Shown here piece after piece: positions 28,059-38,293 of a DNA stretch of 64,000 nucleotides; the stretch's first letter is position 1, and every line of letters starts with the position of its first letter. Source of the stretch: an uncultured Alphaproteobacteria bacterium (lineage in GTDB: Bacteria > Pseudomonadota > Alphaproteobacteria > HIMB59 > GCA-002718135). Under the pieces are notes generated by a model that was not told the DNA's origin, ran no database searches, and was given only the letters and a program-made list of their open reading frames with translations. The stretch is taken from positions 32,403-96,402 of the forward strand of contig CACEMR010000003.1 of assembly GCA_902560725.1 (NCBI GenBank). Reading direction: 5' to 3'. The position numbers and the translations under genes are program-made.

Positions 28059-30696
28059 TTATCTTATCTTGTTCTTTTATTTCAATTGCTTTTTCGAGAT
28101 CAACAGAAACTAATTGCGATATTCCTTTTTCAGGCATTGTAACTCCAAATAATCTATTTACCCTAGCCATTGTCATTCTATGGTGAGTTATAACTAAAAA
28201 TTTAGTTGATGATGTTTTAGCAATTTCTTCAACTAGTGAGCAAAATCTATCAACATTTGTATCATCTAAAGGAGCATCAACCTCATCAAGAACACAAATT
28301 GGTGCAGGATTTGATAAAAATACTGCAAATAATAATGATAAAGCCGTAAGTGCTTGTTCACCCCCAGACAGAAGAGTTAAATTTTGTAATTTTTTTCCTG
28401 GAGGACTAGCAAATATTTCTAATCCAGCTTGGAGAGGGTCAGATTCATCAGTAAATTTTAAATAAGCTTTTCCCCCACCAAATAATCTAGTAAATAATTT
28501 TTGAAAATTCTCGTTTACTATTCCATAAGCTGCTAGCAATCTTTGTCTACCTTCAGTATTTAATGAGTCTATCGCTTCTCTTAATTTTGTAATCGCATTT
28601 AATAAATCACTTTGATCTTTTTTAATTGTATCTACTTTTTCTTCTAAATCCTTTGCTTCCTGTTCAGCTAAAAGGTTTACACCACCTAAACGTTCTTGTT
28701 CAGCAATAAGCCTCTCTAATTTTTTCTCTAAATCATCTGAGTCACCCAAAATTTTATTTGGATCTATTTCGCCAATATTATAAAGTTCATTAAGCTCGAT
28801 ACTAAGCCTTTCTTTGACTTGAGTAGAGAGTAATTTAATTGACTCATTAATTGTATTGATTTGACCTTCAGTTCTAATTCTTTCCTCTCTTAGTTCATTT
28901 AATTTAATTTCTTCTAGCTTTAATTTCTTGTTAATTTCATTTGCATTTTGTTCAGTTTGACGAAGTTGTTCAGCTATTTTTTCATAAGACTTCTTATTTT
29001 CATCTATCATTTTTTGAATTTTTAATTTCTCACTTGATACATCATCAGGAACAGATTGGAGATTTGATAATTCACTAACTAATGAATTTTCTCTTGAATT
29101 TAATTCTTCTATTCTTTGATTTGCTTTTATAGAAATATCATTCCATTGCTTTTCTTCAGCACTTAATTGTTTTATTCTTCTATTTTTTAATTGATCTAAT
29201 ATTGCTTTAGTCGAATTATTTTGCTTACCTGTAGAAACGTATCCATCCCATCTCCATATTTCCCCAGATTTGCTTACTATTATTTGTCCTGGCTTTAATT
29301 TTTTTTGAATTTCTAAAATTTTTTCTTTATTTTCAATTAGACCAACAAATTCTAGTTTCTTTTTTAGATTATCAGGGCCTTTTATGAGCGAAGAAAATTT
29401 AGTAATATCTGAGCTAAAATTAGAATCTTCAGGATCTAATTTTCTCCAAAAACTACTTTGCTCTTCATCGATTGATGCAATTAATTCATCTGAAAAAACA
29501 GCAGCAATAGCTTGCTCAAGACCATCTTCAAAATCTATATAATCAATTATTGGATTATTATTATTTTTATTTGAAACTGCTTCATTGTTTAGTTCATCAT
29601 CTGATTGAATGAAAAGGTCACCTTGCTGTTTTAACAATACAGATTTTTCTTCTCTTACTCTTTCTAGATTTTGTTTTGCATCCTCAAATAAAAATTTTTC
29701 TCTATCAATATCATTTTTTATTTGCTCAATACGTACTTTAGTTTCATCTACCGCAATATTAGCTCTTTCAATTTCTTTTTCTTGATTCTCTAAACTAATG
29801 GAATATTTTTGAAGCTCAGCTGCTACCTTGTTTTCTTGTAAGCGAAGGTTAGGAAGACTTTCTTGAACTTTTTCATATTCTACATTTAGTCGTGCAACAA
29901 CTTGTGTTTGATCATTTACAACATTAGTTTCAGATAGAATTTTTTCATTGGCATTTTTTAACTTATCTTTTTCATCTATCCATTTTTTATAAAATAATCG
30001 GGCTCTTGCTTTAGTAATATCTTTTTGAATATATTTATATCTTTCTGCTTGTTTGGACTGTTTTTTTAAAATTGTTAATTGTTCATCTTGTGCCTTTAGA
30101 ACATCTTTAACTCGCTCTAAATTATTTTCTGTAGCATTAAGGCGTAACTCTGCCTCGTGACGTCTTGAATGTAAACCAGTTATTCCAGCTGCTTCCTCAA
30201 GTAAAGTTCTTCTTTGTTCAGGTTTAGCTGCGATAATTGCACCCACTCTTCCTTGACTAACCATAGATGTAGACCGGGCACCAGTGGCTGCATCTGCAAA
30301 CAAAAGTTGAACATCTTTTAATCTTACTTCTTTTCCATTTACTCTGTATTCTGACCCTTCCCCTCTCCAGATCCTTCTTGTTACTTCAATTGAGTCATTT
30401 TCATTAAAAATACTTGGTGCTTTTCGTTGTGAATTATCTAAATCTATTGTAACCTCTGCAATATCCCAAGCAGGTCTATCATCCGTTCCATTAAATATCA
30501 CATCATCTAATTCACTTCCACGCATCTGTTTTGGTGAAAGTTCTCCCATGACAAACCTAAAAGCCTCAACAAGATTAGATTTTCCACAACCATTTGGGCC
30601 CACAATTCCAGTAAGACCTCTTTCTATTTGGATTTCAATAGGCTCAACAAATGACTTAAAGCCTTTGACTTTAAGTGTCTTAAAATTAATCATCAA
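28048..30696 (-). CDS. smc: Chromosome segregation protein SMC, short form (882 aa)
   Basis: LTGIVGPNGCGKSNLVEAFRFVMGE Walker A, LTLLSGGEQALTALSLLFAVF signature, VLDEVDAPLDDTNVDRF Walker B, hinge-like central region. Confidence 0.95.
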   Translation of the reverse strand: MMINFKTLKVKGFKSFVEPIEIQIERGLTGIVGPNGCGKSNLVEAFRFVMGELSPKQMRGSELDDVIFNGTDDRPAWDIAEVTIDLDNSQRKAPSIFNENDSIEVTRRIWRGEGSEYRVNGKEVRLKDVQLLFADAATGARSTSMVSQGRVGAIIAAKPEQRRTLLEEAAGITGLHSRRHEAELRLNATENNLERVKDVLKAQDEQLTILKKQSKQAERYKYIQKDITKARARLFYKKWIDEKDKLKNANEKILSETNVVNDQTQVVARLNVEYEKVQESLPNLRLQENKVAAELQKYSISLENQEKEIERANIAVDETKVRIEQIKNDIDREKFLFEDAKQNLERVREEKSVLLKQQGDLFIQSDDELNNEAVSNKNNNNPIIDYIDFEDGLEQAIAAVFSDELIASIDEEQSSFWRKLDPEDSNFSSDITKFSSLIKGPDNLKKKLEFVGLIENKEKILEIQKKLKPGQIIVSKSGEIWRWDGYVSTGKQNNSTKAILDQLKNRRIKQLSAEEKQWNDISIKANQRIEELNSRENSLVSELSNLQSVPDDVSSEKLKIQKMIDENKKSYEKIAEQLRQTEQNANEINKKLKLEEIKLNELREERIRTEGQINTINESIKLLSTQVKERLSIELNELYNIGEIDPNKILGDSDDLEKKLERLIAEQERLGGVNLLAEQEAKDLEEKVDTIKKDQSDLLNAITKLREAIDSLNTEGRQRLLAAYGIVNENFQKLFTRLFGGGKAYLKFTDESDPLQAGLEIFASPPGKKLQNLTLLSGGEQALTALSLLFAVFLSNPAPICVLDEVDAPLDDTNVDRFCSLVEEIAKTSSTKFLVITHHRMTMARVNRLFGVTMPEKGISQLVSVDLEKAIEIKEQDKINEL

Positions 30697-31311
30697 CTAT
30701 TGTGATAATATTTTATCAATGATTTGTCTAAACTCTTTTATATTTTTGTTACCAGAATAAAGTACCCCATTAATTATAAATGATGGAGTGGATCGTATGT
30801 TAAACTCTTTTTGAGCATTCATAACATCTTCTAATATATCATTTTCCAGGTTAATATCGCTTAAGCAAGCATCAAAATCCTCTTGCTGCATACCTCCGCT
30901 TTGCATAATTTTATATAATTCTTTTTTGGTATCGCTATGTTCTCGTCTAACCCAGTTCTTTTGTAATTTATATAAGGCATTCATATATTGATATCTAGCA
31001 TCATTTGGGACACATCTTAAAATCATACTACCGACTAATGCTGGATAATTAAAAGGAAAATCCCTAAAAACAAACTTTACCTTTCCAGTATCAATATATT
31101 CTGTTTTTAAAGACTCGAGGGTATCATTATGAAAGTCAGCACAATGGCTACATGACATTGATGCATATTCGATTATAGTGATGGGTGATTCAGGTGAACC
31201 CAATACAAAATCAGTATCTTTTATATTTAAAACAGAATGATCAGCAGCTTTTAAACTTGGTGTTATAAGAAACATCAACAAAACTATAAATAAATTGAAA
31301 TTCTTCATCAT
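30697..31311 (-). CDS. DsbA-family thiol:disulfide oxidoreductase
   Basis: SPITIIEYASMSCSHCADFH, FRDFPFNYPA, RSTPSFIINGVLYSG. Confidence 0.93.
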   Translation of the reverse strand: MMKNFNLFIVLLMFLITPSLKAADHSVLNIKDTDFVLGSPESPITIIEYASMSCSHCADFHNDTLESLKTEYIDTGKVKFVFRDFPFNYPALVGSMILRCVPNDARYQYMNALYKLQKNWVRREHSDTKKELYKIMQSGGMQQEDFDACLSDINLENDILEDVMNAQKEFNIRSTPSFIINGVLYSGNKNIKEFRQIIDKILSQ

Positions 31312-31832
31312 TATTTAACCTCCTTAACAATATTTTTTCCTAATTTCATCAATGAATCTTTTAGTTCATTATTTTGTAAACTTTCAATTTCATTTGAAAT
31401 TAATTCTGACTCTTCAAGGCTAACAGGCATCATTTTTGATTTATTTTTATTAAAATCTTCATCTTTAGGTAGGTAATTCTGTTGAATTCTCAAGTCATTA
31501 ATAGCTTTATAACCAAAATAACTATTAATTTTTTCAATAATTGTATCTTTAAAATGTTGAAATTCTAATGCCGCTGCAGGCGCAACATTTACATTCAAAT
31601 GACTTTTGTAAATGGTTTCTCCAAGATCATTTTCGTAATCAGGAAGTCTAGTAATATTTTTTGGTTCGGAATAAATTTTAAAATATGAACCAACAATATC
31701 TGGCCATTTTGAATGAATAATAAATTCTATTTTTCCAAATTTTGATGAAAAATTCCTATTAACTTTTCTTAAGGTATCTCCTATTGATTGTGGAATAAAT
31801 GTTCTTTTGGGCTTTTTATTTTTTTTGTCCAT
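31311..31832 (-). CDS. DUF721 / DciA-like protein
   Basis: RKVNRNFSSKFGKIEFIIHSKWPDIVGSYFKIYSEPKNI; mutY-DUF721-dsbA-smc order. Confidence 0.85.
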   Translation of the reverse strand: MDKKNKKPKRTFIPQSIGDTLRKVNRNFSSKFGKIEFIIHSKWPDIVGSYFKIYSEPKNITRLPDYENDLGETIYKSHLNVNVAPAAALEFQHFKDTIIEKINSYFGYKAINDLRIQQNYLPKDEDFNKNKSKMMPVSLEESELISNEIESLQNNELKDSLMKLGKNIVKEVK

Positions 31833-31871
31833 AAAGATAAATAATCTATAGTACCTAATTATGAAAGCAAT

Positions 31872-32921
31872 ATGTTAAATCTAGAAAAAAAAATTAATTC
31901 ACATTTTCTTAAATGGTATTACCAAAATAAAAGAGAATTGCCATGGCGTAAATCATTTAAATATAATCTGCCCAACCCATACTATATTTTTGTTAGTGAA
32001 TACATGCTCCAACAGACCACTGTGAATACTGTTAAAGAACGTTTCATTGAATTTATTAATAAATGGCCATCTTTGGAAAAATTATCTAGAGCGACTGAAC
32101 CCGAAATATTAAAGTTTTGGTCTGGACTTGGATACTATTCAAGAGCTCGATATTTACTAAAAGCTGCAAAATTAATAAAAAAAAATTATAACAATAATAT
32201 TCCTAAAACTTATGATGAATTAATAGCACTACCTGGCATTGGTGATTACACTGCAAAAGCAATACTTGGTATTGCATATAATAAACCAGTTATGCCAACC
32301 GATGCAAACATTGAAAGAATTATAGTACGATTATTTGCAATTAATAAACCTATTTCAAAAATTAAAGATAAATTAAAAAGTATTGCAAATAAATTTGTAT
32401 CAAAAAAATATTCATCTAACTTGATACAAGCATTTATGGATTATGGATCAATTATATGTGTGCCTAGAAATCCTAAATGTGATGTTTGTATTATAAATTC
32501 TCTTTGTGAGTCACATAAAAAAAATTTACAATCTTTGTTACCTTTAAAATTAAAAAAAATATCAAAAAAACCAATTAAATATACAAGAGCATATGTATTA
32601 ATTAATGAAAAAGATGAAATTCTCGTAAGAAAGCGTCCTTCAAGAGGCATGTTAGCTTCTATGTTAGAAATACCAAATGATACTTGGGTAGAAAGTAAAA
32701 AACATCTTTCGTATGATAAAGTTATAAAAAGTTATAAAAATAAACTTAAGAGAAAAGGATCATTTGAATATTCTTTTAGCCACTTTGATTTACAAGCTGA
32801 AATTTTTTTTACCAATATAAAAAAATCACAAATATCAAAAGGGAACTGGTTAAAAAAGACTCAATATTCTAAATCAGCATTACCCACCGTTATGAAAAAA
32901 ATAGTGCAAATTGTAGTTTAG
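31872..32921 (+). CDS. mutY: A/G-specific adenine glycosylase
   Basis: ELPWRKSFKYNLPNPYYIFVSEYMLQQTTV, LPGIGDYTAKAIL, CDVCIINSLC Fe-S cluster. Confidence 0.96.
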   Translation: MLNLEKKINSHFLKWYYQNKRELPWRKSFKYNLPNPYYIFVSEYMLQQTTVNTVKERFIEFINKWPSLEKLSRATEPEILKFWSGLGYYSRARYLLKAAKLIKKNYNNNIPKTYDELIALPGIGDYTAKAILGIAYNKPVMPTDANIERIIVRLFAINKPISKIKDKLKSIANKFVSKKYSSNLIQAFMDYGSIICVPRNPKCDVCIINSLCESHKKNLQSLLPLKLKKISKKPIKYTRAYVLINEKDEILVRKRPSRGMLASMLEIPNDTWVESKKHLSYDKVIKSYKNKLKRKGSFEYSFSHFDLQAEIFFTNIKKSQISKGNWLKKTQYSKSALPTVMKKIVQIVV

Positions 32922-32926
32922 AAAAA

Positions 32927-33691
32927 TTATTTAAAATATTTTTTTGCATTATTAAAAATTTTGAAACCATCAGCAAATTTTCTATTTTTATTATTTTGCC
33001 ATTCAGGCTCATGATAATAATATAATGCTCTTTCAGGATGAGGCATCATTGCAATTACTTTTCCAGTTTTATTTGTAATTGCAGCAATATCATTATGAGA
33101 ACCATTGGGATTGTCAGGAAATTTTTTGGACGCTAATTGATTTTTTATATTAATATATTGTAATCCTATTAATTTTTTATCTTGTATAATTTTAAATATA
33201 TTTGATGGTATTAAAAATTTTCCTTCTTGATGAGCTACTGGGAGGTGTAATGTATTAATTTTATTTAACCAGGGAGAGTAATCATTACTAACTTTCACAT
33301 TAATCCATCTACATTGATAAACACCATTACTATTTTCTAACATAGCTATTTCAGGGTTGTTAATATTTATTCCAGGTACAATGCCAAGATTTACAAGTAT
33401 TTGGCATCCATTGCAAATACCAATAATTAGCTTATCTTTTGATTCAAAATTTAAAAGTGCATCATAAAGATTATTCATAATTTTTTTTGCCATGGCATTT
33501 CCTGATCCAGTATCATCCCCATAGGAAAAACCACCTGGCAAGGCAAAAACTTGATAATCATTTAATTGTTTTGGGTTGTCTATTAAATCATTTATGTGAA
33601 CAATTTTACCTTTAAAACCTACAACTTCAAATGCGTGCAAGGTTTCAGTTTCACAATTTATACCATATCCAGATAAAACTAAAACTTTCAT
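32927..33691 (-). CDS. purQ: Phosphoribosylformylglycinamidine synthase, glutaminase subunit
   Basis: ALPGGFSYGDDTGSGNAMA, IIGICNGCQILVNLGIVPG, MMPHPERALYYYHEPEW. Confidence 0.93.
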   Translation of the reverse strand: MKVLVLSGYGINCETETLHAFEVVGFKGKIVHINDLIDNPKQLNDYQVFALPGGFSYGDDTGSGNAMAKKIMNNLYDALLNFESKDKLIIGICNGCQILVNLGIVPGININNPEIAMLENSNGVYQCRWINVKVSNDYSPWLNKINTLHLPVAHQEGKFLIPSNIFKIIQDKKLIGLQYINIKNQLASKKFPDNPNGSHNDIAAITNKTGKVIAMMPHPERALYYYHEPEWQNNKNRKFADGFKIFNNAKKYFK

Positions 33692-36618
33692 AAACCTTTT
33701 ATTTTTTGTTTGTAAGATTTTTCAAAATTAATAATTTTTTCACAATAAATTTTATTTTTATTTCTGAATGTAATTAAATTTGAATCATTACATGTCCCTA
33801 TTTTAAATATATTTGAATTTCCAAATAATTTTTTAAATTTTATAACATTGTTCTTTTTGATTGAGACTACAATTCTACTTTGTGTTTCTGAAAATAAAAA
33901 TTGTTCAATAGAAGATATTGATAGCGATGAAAGATCAATTTCTAAACCATTATTTGATGCAATACCCATTTTAATCAGTGTTATTCCAACACCTCCCAGG
34001 TCAACACCTAAAGCAGAATTAAATAGTTTTAATTTGTTAGCTTTCTCAAAATTTTTGTATAATTTTATAGACTCTTTTGCTTCTACATTAGGTAAATTTG
34101 TTTTTTTAAATCCAAATATTTTTTCGTATTCACTATTTTGTAATTGGTTTTTTGTTTTTCCTATTATGAAAATTAAATCACCAACTTCTGGTGTAATTTT
34201 AGTTAAATAAGAAATTTTATCAACAATACCTATAGAAGAAATTAAAAGAGTAGGAGGAATAGAAATTTTAATAGGATGGCCTTTTTTATTATATCCTTTA
34301 AAATCATTAAACATACTATCTTTGCCGGATATAAAAGGAGTTTGGTAAGCAACTGAATAGTCATAACATCCTCTTGCTGCTTCTTTTAATTGATACAATC
34401 TTTCTGGATCATCAGAACTACACCAACAAAAGTTATCTAAAATAGCTATTTTTTTTAAGTTTGCCCCACTTACAATTAAATTTTTAAATGCTGTATCAAT
34501 TGAACAAGCTGCCATCTGATAGGGATTTGTCTCAGCATATTGTGGGAATGCTGCTTGAGAAAGAGCTATAGTTTTTTCATTATCAAACAAAGGTTTAATT
34601 GCAGTTGAATTACCAAAAACCCTTCCTTTTCCTTGAAGAGGTTTGATAATAGACGTGCCTTGCACCTCATGATCGTATTGTGTAGCTATAAATTCTTTAG
34701 ATACAATATTTGGACTAAGAAGTAATTTATGTAATTTATTGATTAAATTTACATTTTTAATTTGTTTTTTTCTAAGTATATTAATTTTTGGTAAGGACGT
34801 TTTTAAATTTAACTTTGGATAACCTTCATGAAGAAAATCCATATTAAGATTTAAAACTTCTATATTATTATACTTAACAATGGCTTTTTTTTCTTTTGTA
34901 AATTTTCCAATTAAAGTAGCATCAACGCCTCTCTTATTAAAAATTTTTATAACTTTTTTTAAATTTTTAGGCTTAACAGCTAAAGTCATTCTTTCTTGAG
35001 ATTCTGATATCCAAATTTCCCAAGGATATAGACCTGGATATTTTAAAGGTACCTTTTCAAGATCAACAACAAACCCACCACTTTCTTTTGCCATTTCGCC
35101 TATAGATGATGATAAACCTCCAGCTCCATTATCAGTTATGCTAGTATAAAGATCTTTATCACGAAGTTCTGTAATAATTACATCTGACAATTTTTTTTGT
35201 GTTATTGGATCACCTATTTGCACTGCTGTTACAGGACTGTTAGGATCAAGTTCTTCAGATGAAAATGTAGCACCGTGTATTCCATCCTTACCAACTTTGC
35301 CACCAACCATTAGTATAAAATCTCCCGAATTAGCTTTTTTCTTGTGTGATAATTTCCCTTTTATTTTTTTTGGTATTAAACCTACAGTACCGCAAAATAC
35401 CAGAGGTTTCCCTGCAAAACGGTCGTCAAAGTAAATATTCCCTTGAGGAGTTGGGATACCAGAACAATTACCACCAACTCGCACACCACTAATAATACCA
35501 TTAGCAATGTAACTTGCTGGCAGCATTGGATCTTTTTTATTTTTTTGTCTGAACAGTTGATAATCTTTATTTGGAAAAGCAAGATAATAAGCGTAGGTAT
35601 TAGCTATTGGTTTAGCACCTTTTCCAAAACCAAGACAATCTCTATTTACACCAACAATTCCAGTTATAGCTCCTCCAAAAGGGTCAAGTGCAGATGGTGT
35701 ATTATGTGTTTCAACTTTATGACAAACTATCCAATCTTTATTAAATTCAATTCCTCCTGCATTATCTGTAAATAATGAAACACAAAAATTATCCTTTCTT
35801 AATTTGATTATATTTTCAGTTGCTCCTCGTATATATTTTTTAAAAATACCTTCTTTTATATTATCAATTTTAGCTGAAAAGATTTTGTGTTTACAATGCT
35901 CCGACCAAGTTTGTGCTAATGTTTCAATTTCTACATCTGAAGGTTTTCTTTTAATTTTATTAAAATAATTTCTAATAGTTTTAAGTGACTCTATATCTAA
36001 GCCTAGTGTTCCTCTTCTTGATTTATTTTTTTCTTCAATTCCAAGTTTGCCAATCATATTAAGTTCATGATCGGAAATATTTAAATCTACTTCTCTTTTG
36101 ATATATTTTTTATTTATTAATTTTACTTCTTGTAGTTCAAATTTATTTTTTTTAAAAAAATCAATATATTTTTTAAATGGATAAATTTTAATTGTTTGAA
36201 TAAGAGGATTAGCTTCTTTTTTTGATATATTATAAATATTTTTTTTATTACCTTTGATTAAGATTATTTTAGTAGATCCTAGATGAAATTTTTTAAAACT
36301 ATTTTTTAAATTATCACTAATGATTTCTTTAGCTGTACTACCTAAGTTATCAGTTACTCCGGGTAAAAAATTTATTTCTACTACCCAATTAAAATTAGAG
36401 TAATTTGATAATACCTTTACCACATTATCTTTAGTTAAGATTTTTTGTGAAACTTGATTAGATAAAATTCTGCTAATCTGTTTAAATTTACGATTATCTA
36501 ATTTTTTAGAGAACAGATAACCATCAATAATTTTAATTGATTTATTTTTATATTCTTCTTGAAGAGAAGCTTCTCTACCTGTCTTCTCAACTGAGAGAAT
36601 TTGAATTGTATTAGTCAT
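33688..36618 (-). CDS. purL: Phosphoribosylformylglycinamidine synthase, large synthetase subunit (976 aa, no C-terminal GATase)
   Basis: AQTWSEHCKHKIFSA, KVETHNTPSALDPFGGAITGIVGVNRD, GGKVGKDGIHGATFSS, ISGKDSMFND. Confidence 0.94.
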   Translation of the reverse strand: MTNTIQILSVEKTGREASLQEEYKNKSIKIIDGYLFSKKLDNRKFKQISRILSNQVSQKILTKDNVVKVLSNYSNFNWVVEINFLPGVTDNLGSTAKEIISDNLKNSFKKFHLGSTKIILIKGNKKNIYNISKKEANPLIQTIKIYPFKKYIDFFKKNKFELQEVKLINKKYIKREVDLNISDHELNMIGKLGIEEKNKSRRGTLGLDIESLKTIRNYFNKIKRKPSDVEIETLAQTWSEHCKHKIFSAKIDNIKEGIFKKYIRGATENIIKLRKDNFCVSLFTDNAGGIEFNKDWIVCHKVETHNTPSALDPFGGAITGIVGVNRDCLGFGKGAKPIANTYAYYLAFPNKDYQLFRQKNKKDPMLPASYIANGIISGVRVGGNCSGIPTPQGNIYFDDRFAGKPLVFCGTVGLIPKKIKGKLSHKKKANSGDFILMVGGKVGKDGIHGATFSSEELDPNSPVTAVQIGDPITQKKLSDVIITELRDKDLYTSITDNGAGGLSSSIGEMAKESGGFVVDLEKVPLKYPGLYPWEIWISESQERMTLAVKPKNLKKVIKIFNKRGVDATLIGKFTKEKKAIVKYNNIEVLNLNMDFLHEGYPKLNLKTSLPKINILRKKQIKNVNLINKLHKLLLSPNIVSKEFIATQYDHEVQGTSIIKPLQGKGRVFGNSTAIKPLFDNEKTIALSQAAFPQYAETNPYQMAACSIDTAFKNLIVSGANLKKIAILDNFCWCSSDDPERLYQLKEAARGCYDYSVAYQTPFISGKDSMFNDFKGYNKKGHPIKISIPPTLLISSIGIVDKISYLTKITPEVGDLIFIIGKTKNQLQNSEYEKIFGFKKTNLPNVEAKESIKLYKNFEKANKLKLFNSALGVDLGGVGITLIKMGIASNNGLEIDLSSLSISSIEQFLFSETQSRIVVSIKKNNVIKFKKLFGNSNIFKIGTCNDSNLITFRNKNKIYCEKIINFEKSYKQKIKGL

Positions 36619-36691
36619 TATGAGTACGAATCAATTTAATTTAATGTATTAATAGTTTACTCAATAACGATTCGTTTAAAACTAATTAAAT

Positions 36692-37726
36692 ATGACAACA
36701 TATAAAGAAGCAGGGGTAGATATTGATTCAACTGATGCCCTAGTCAAAAATATTTCTTCGTTAAGCAAAACGACAAATCGTAAAGGTAATTTTGATGAAA
36801 TAGGAGGATTTGGGGGCATTTTTGACTTAAAAAAATCTGGTTATACTGATCCTTTGTTAGTTTCTGGGACTGATGGAATAGGAACTAAAATACTCTTAGG
36901 TATTGAAACAGATATTTTAGAAGGATTAGGTCATGATCTTGTTGGAATGTGTTTGAATGATATTTTATGCCACGGTGCTGAACCTCTTTTCTTTCTTGAT
37001 TACTATGCATCTTCAAAAGTTGATAAAAATTCTTTTTTAAAAATTATTAAAAGTATCACTGAAGCTTGTAAGATTAATAGTTGTTCCCTTTTAGGTGGTG
37101 AGACTGCTGAAATGCCAGGTCTATATAAAGAAAACGATTTTGATTTTGCGGGTTTTTGTGTAGGTGCAGTAGAAAGAAATAAAATTTTACCTAAGAAAGA
37201 GCTGATGAAGGAAGGCGATTTACTTTATGGGTTAAAGTCCTCTGGTTTTCATTCTAATGGTTATTCACTAATTAGAAAAGTAATCAAAGATAGTAAATTA
37301 GATCTTAGTAAGCCAACTGAGTTTCAATCAAGTTTTAAAACAATTTCTGAAGCCTTGATGACGCCCACATTACTATATTATCCAATGCTAAAAAACATAT
37401 TAAAAAAAAATTACATAACAGGCATATCCCATATAACTGGCGGAGGTTTAACAGGTAACGTTCCACGAATGCTTCCTGATAATTTGTCTGCTACAATAGA
37501 TAAAAAATTTGTGTGCTGTGATGAAATCTTTAAATGGTTTCAAGAATTAGCAAATATGTCTAATGAAGAAATGCTGAAAACTTTTAATTGCGGTCTCGGT
37601 TTAGTTATTACTATTTCAAAGAAAGATTATAAAAATTTTGAATATTTAATTAAAACAGAAAATTTGGATATTTTTGAAATAGGCAGACTAGAAGTTAATG
37701 AAAATTCAAGGTGTTCTATTAGTTGA
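36692..37726 (+). CDS. purM: Phosphoribosylformylglycinamidine cyclo-ligase
   Basis: YKEAGVDIDSTDALV, LVSGTDGIGTKI, LGGETAEMPGLYKENDFDFAGFCVG, HITGGGLTGNVPRMLPD. Confidence 0.97.
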   Translation: MTTYKEAGVDIDSTDALVKNISSLSKTTNRKGNFDEIGGFGGIFDLKKSGYTDPLLVSGTDGIGTKILLGIETDILEGLGHDLVGMCLNDILCHGAEPLFFLDYYASSKVDKNSFLKIIKSITEACKINSCSLLGGETAEMPGLYKENDFDFAGFCVGAVERNKILPKKELMKEGDLLYGLKSSGFHSNGYSLIRKVIKDSKLDLSKPTEFQSSFKTISEALMTPTLLYYPMLKNILKKNYITGISHITGGGLTGNVPRMLPDNLSATIDKKFVCCDEIFKWFQELANMSNEEMLKTFNCGLGLVITISKKDYKNFEYLIKTENLDIFEIGRLEVNENSRCSIS

Positions 37727-38292
37727 AAAAAATACAGGCAGCTATATTTATTTCAGGAAGAGGTTCAAATTTAGAATCATTAATTAAATCATCTCGCAAA
37801 AAACAAAGTTTAGTCAATATACAATTAGTGATTTCAAATAACTCTAAAGCTAAAGGATTGTTAATTGCAAAAAAATATAAAATTCCATTAATTTACTCTT
37901 TTCCAAAAAAAAATTTTGAAAAAAAAATTAGTAAATATTTAAAGAATATAGACATCATTTGTTTAGCAGGTTTTATGCAAGTTTTAGACTCTAGATTTGT
38001 AAAAAAATGGACAAGAAGATTAATAAACATTCACCCATCTTATTTACCGTCATTTAAAGGATTAAACGCCCAAGATCAGGCTATTAGAGCAAAAGCTAAA
38101 TATTCAGGTTGCACTGTTCATTATGTCACCTCCAAAATTGACTCTGGTAAGATAATATTGCAAAAAAAAGTGAAGATTTTAAACAAAGATAATACCGAAT
38201 CACTCTCAAAAAAAATATTGTTAGAGGAGCACATGATTTATCCTAAGGCACTACAAAAAATAGCAAAAAAGATTTTGGAAAAGAAAAGCTAA
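37723..38292 (+). CDS. purN: Phosphoribosylglycinamide formyltransferase (TTG start)
   Basis: AIFISGRGSNLESLI, LAGFMQVL, INIHPSYLPSFKGL, GCTVHYVTSKIDSGKIILQ. Confidence 0.95.
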   Translation: MKKIQAAIFISGRGSNLESLIKSSRKKQSLVNIQLVISNNSKAKGLLIAKKYKIPLIYSFPKKNFEKKISKYLKNIDIICLAGFMQVLDSRFVKKWTRRLINIHPSYLPSFKGLNAQDQAIRAKAKYSGCTVHYVTSKIDSGKIILQKKVKILNKDNTESLSKKILLEEHMIYPKALQKIAKKILEKKS

Positions 38293-38293
38293 A

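Noticed and set aside
35382-35775. ORFs of 66 and 110 aa overlapping purL
   Set aside because: Overlap strongly conserved purL motifs; low-complexity Thr/Ser/Asn translation indicates shadow ORF
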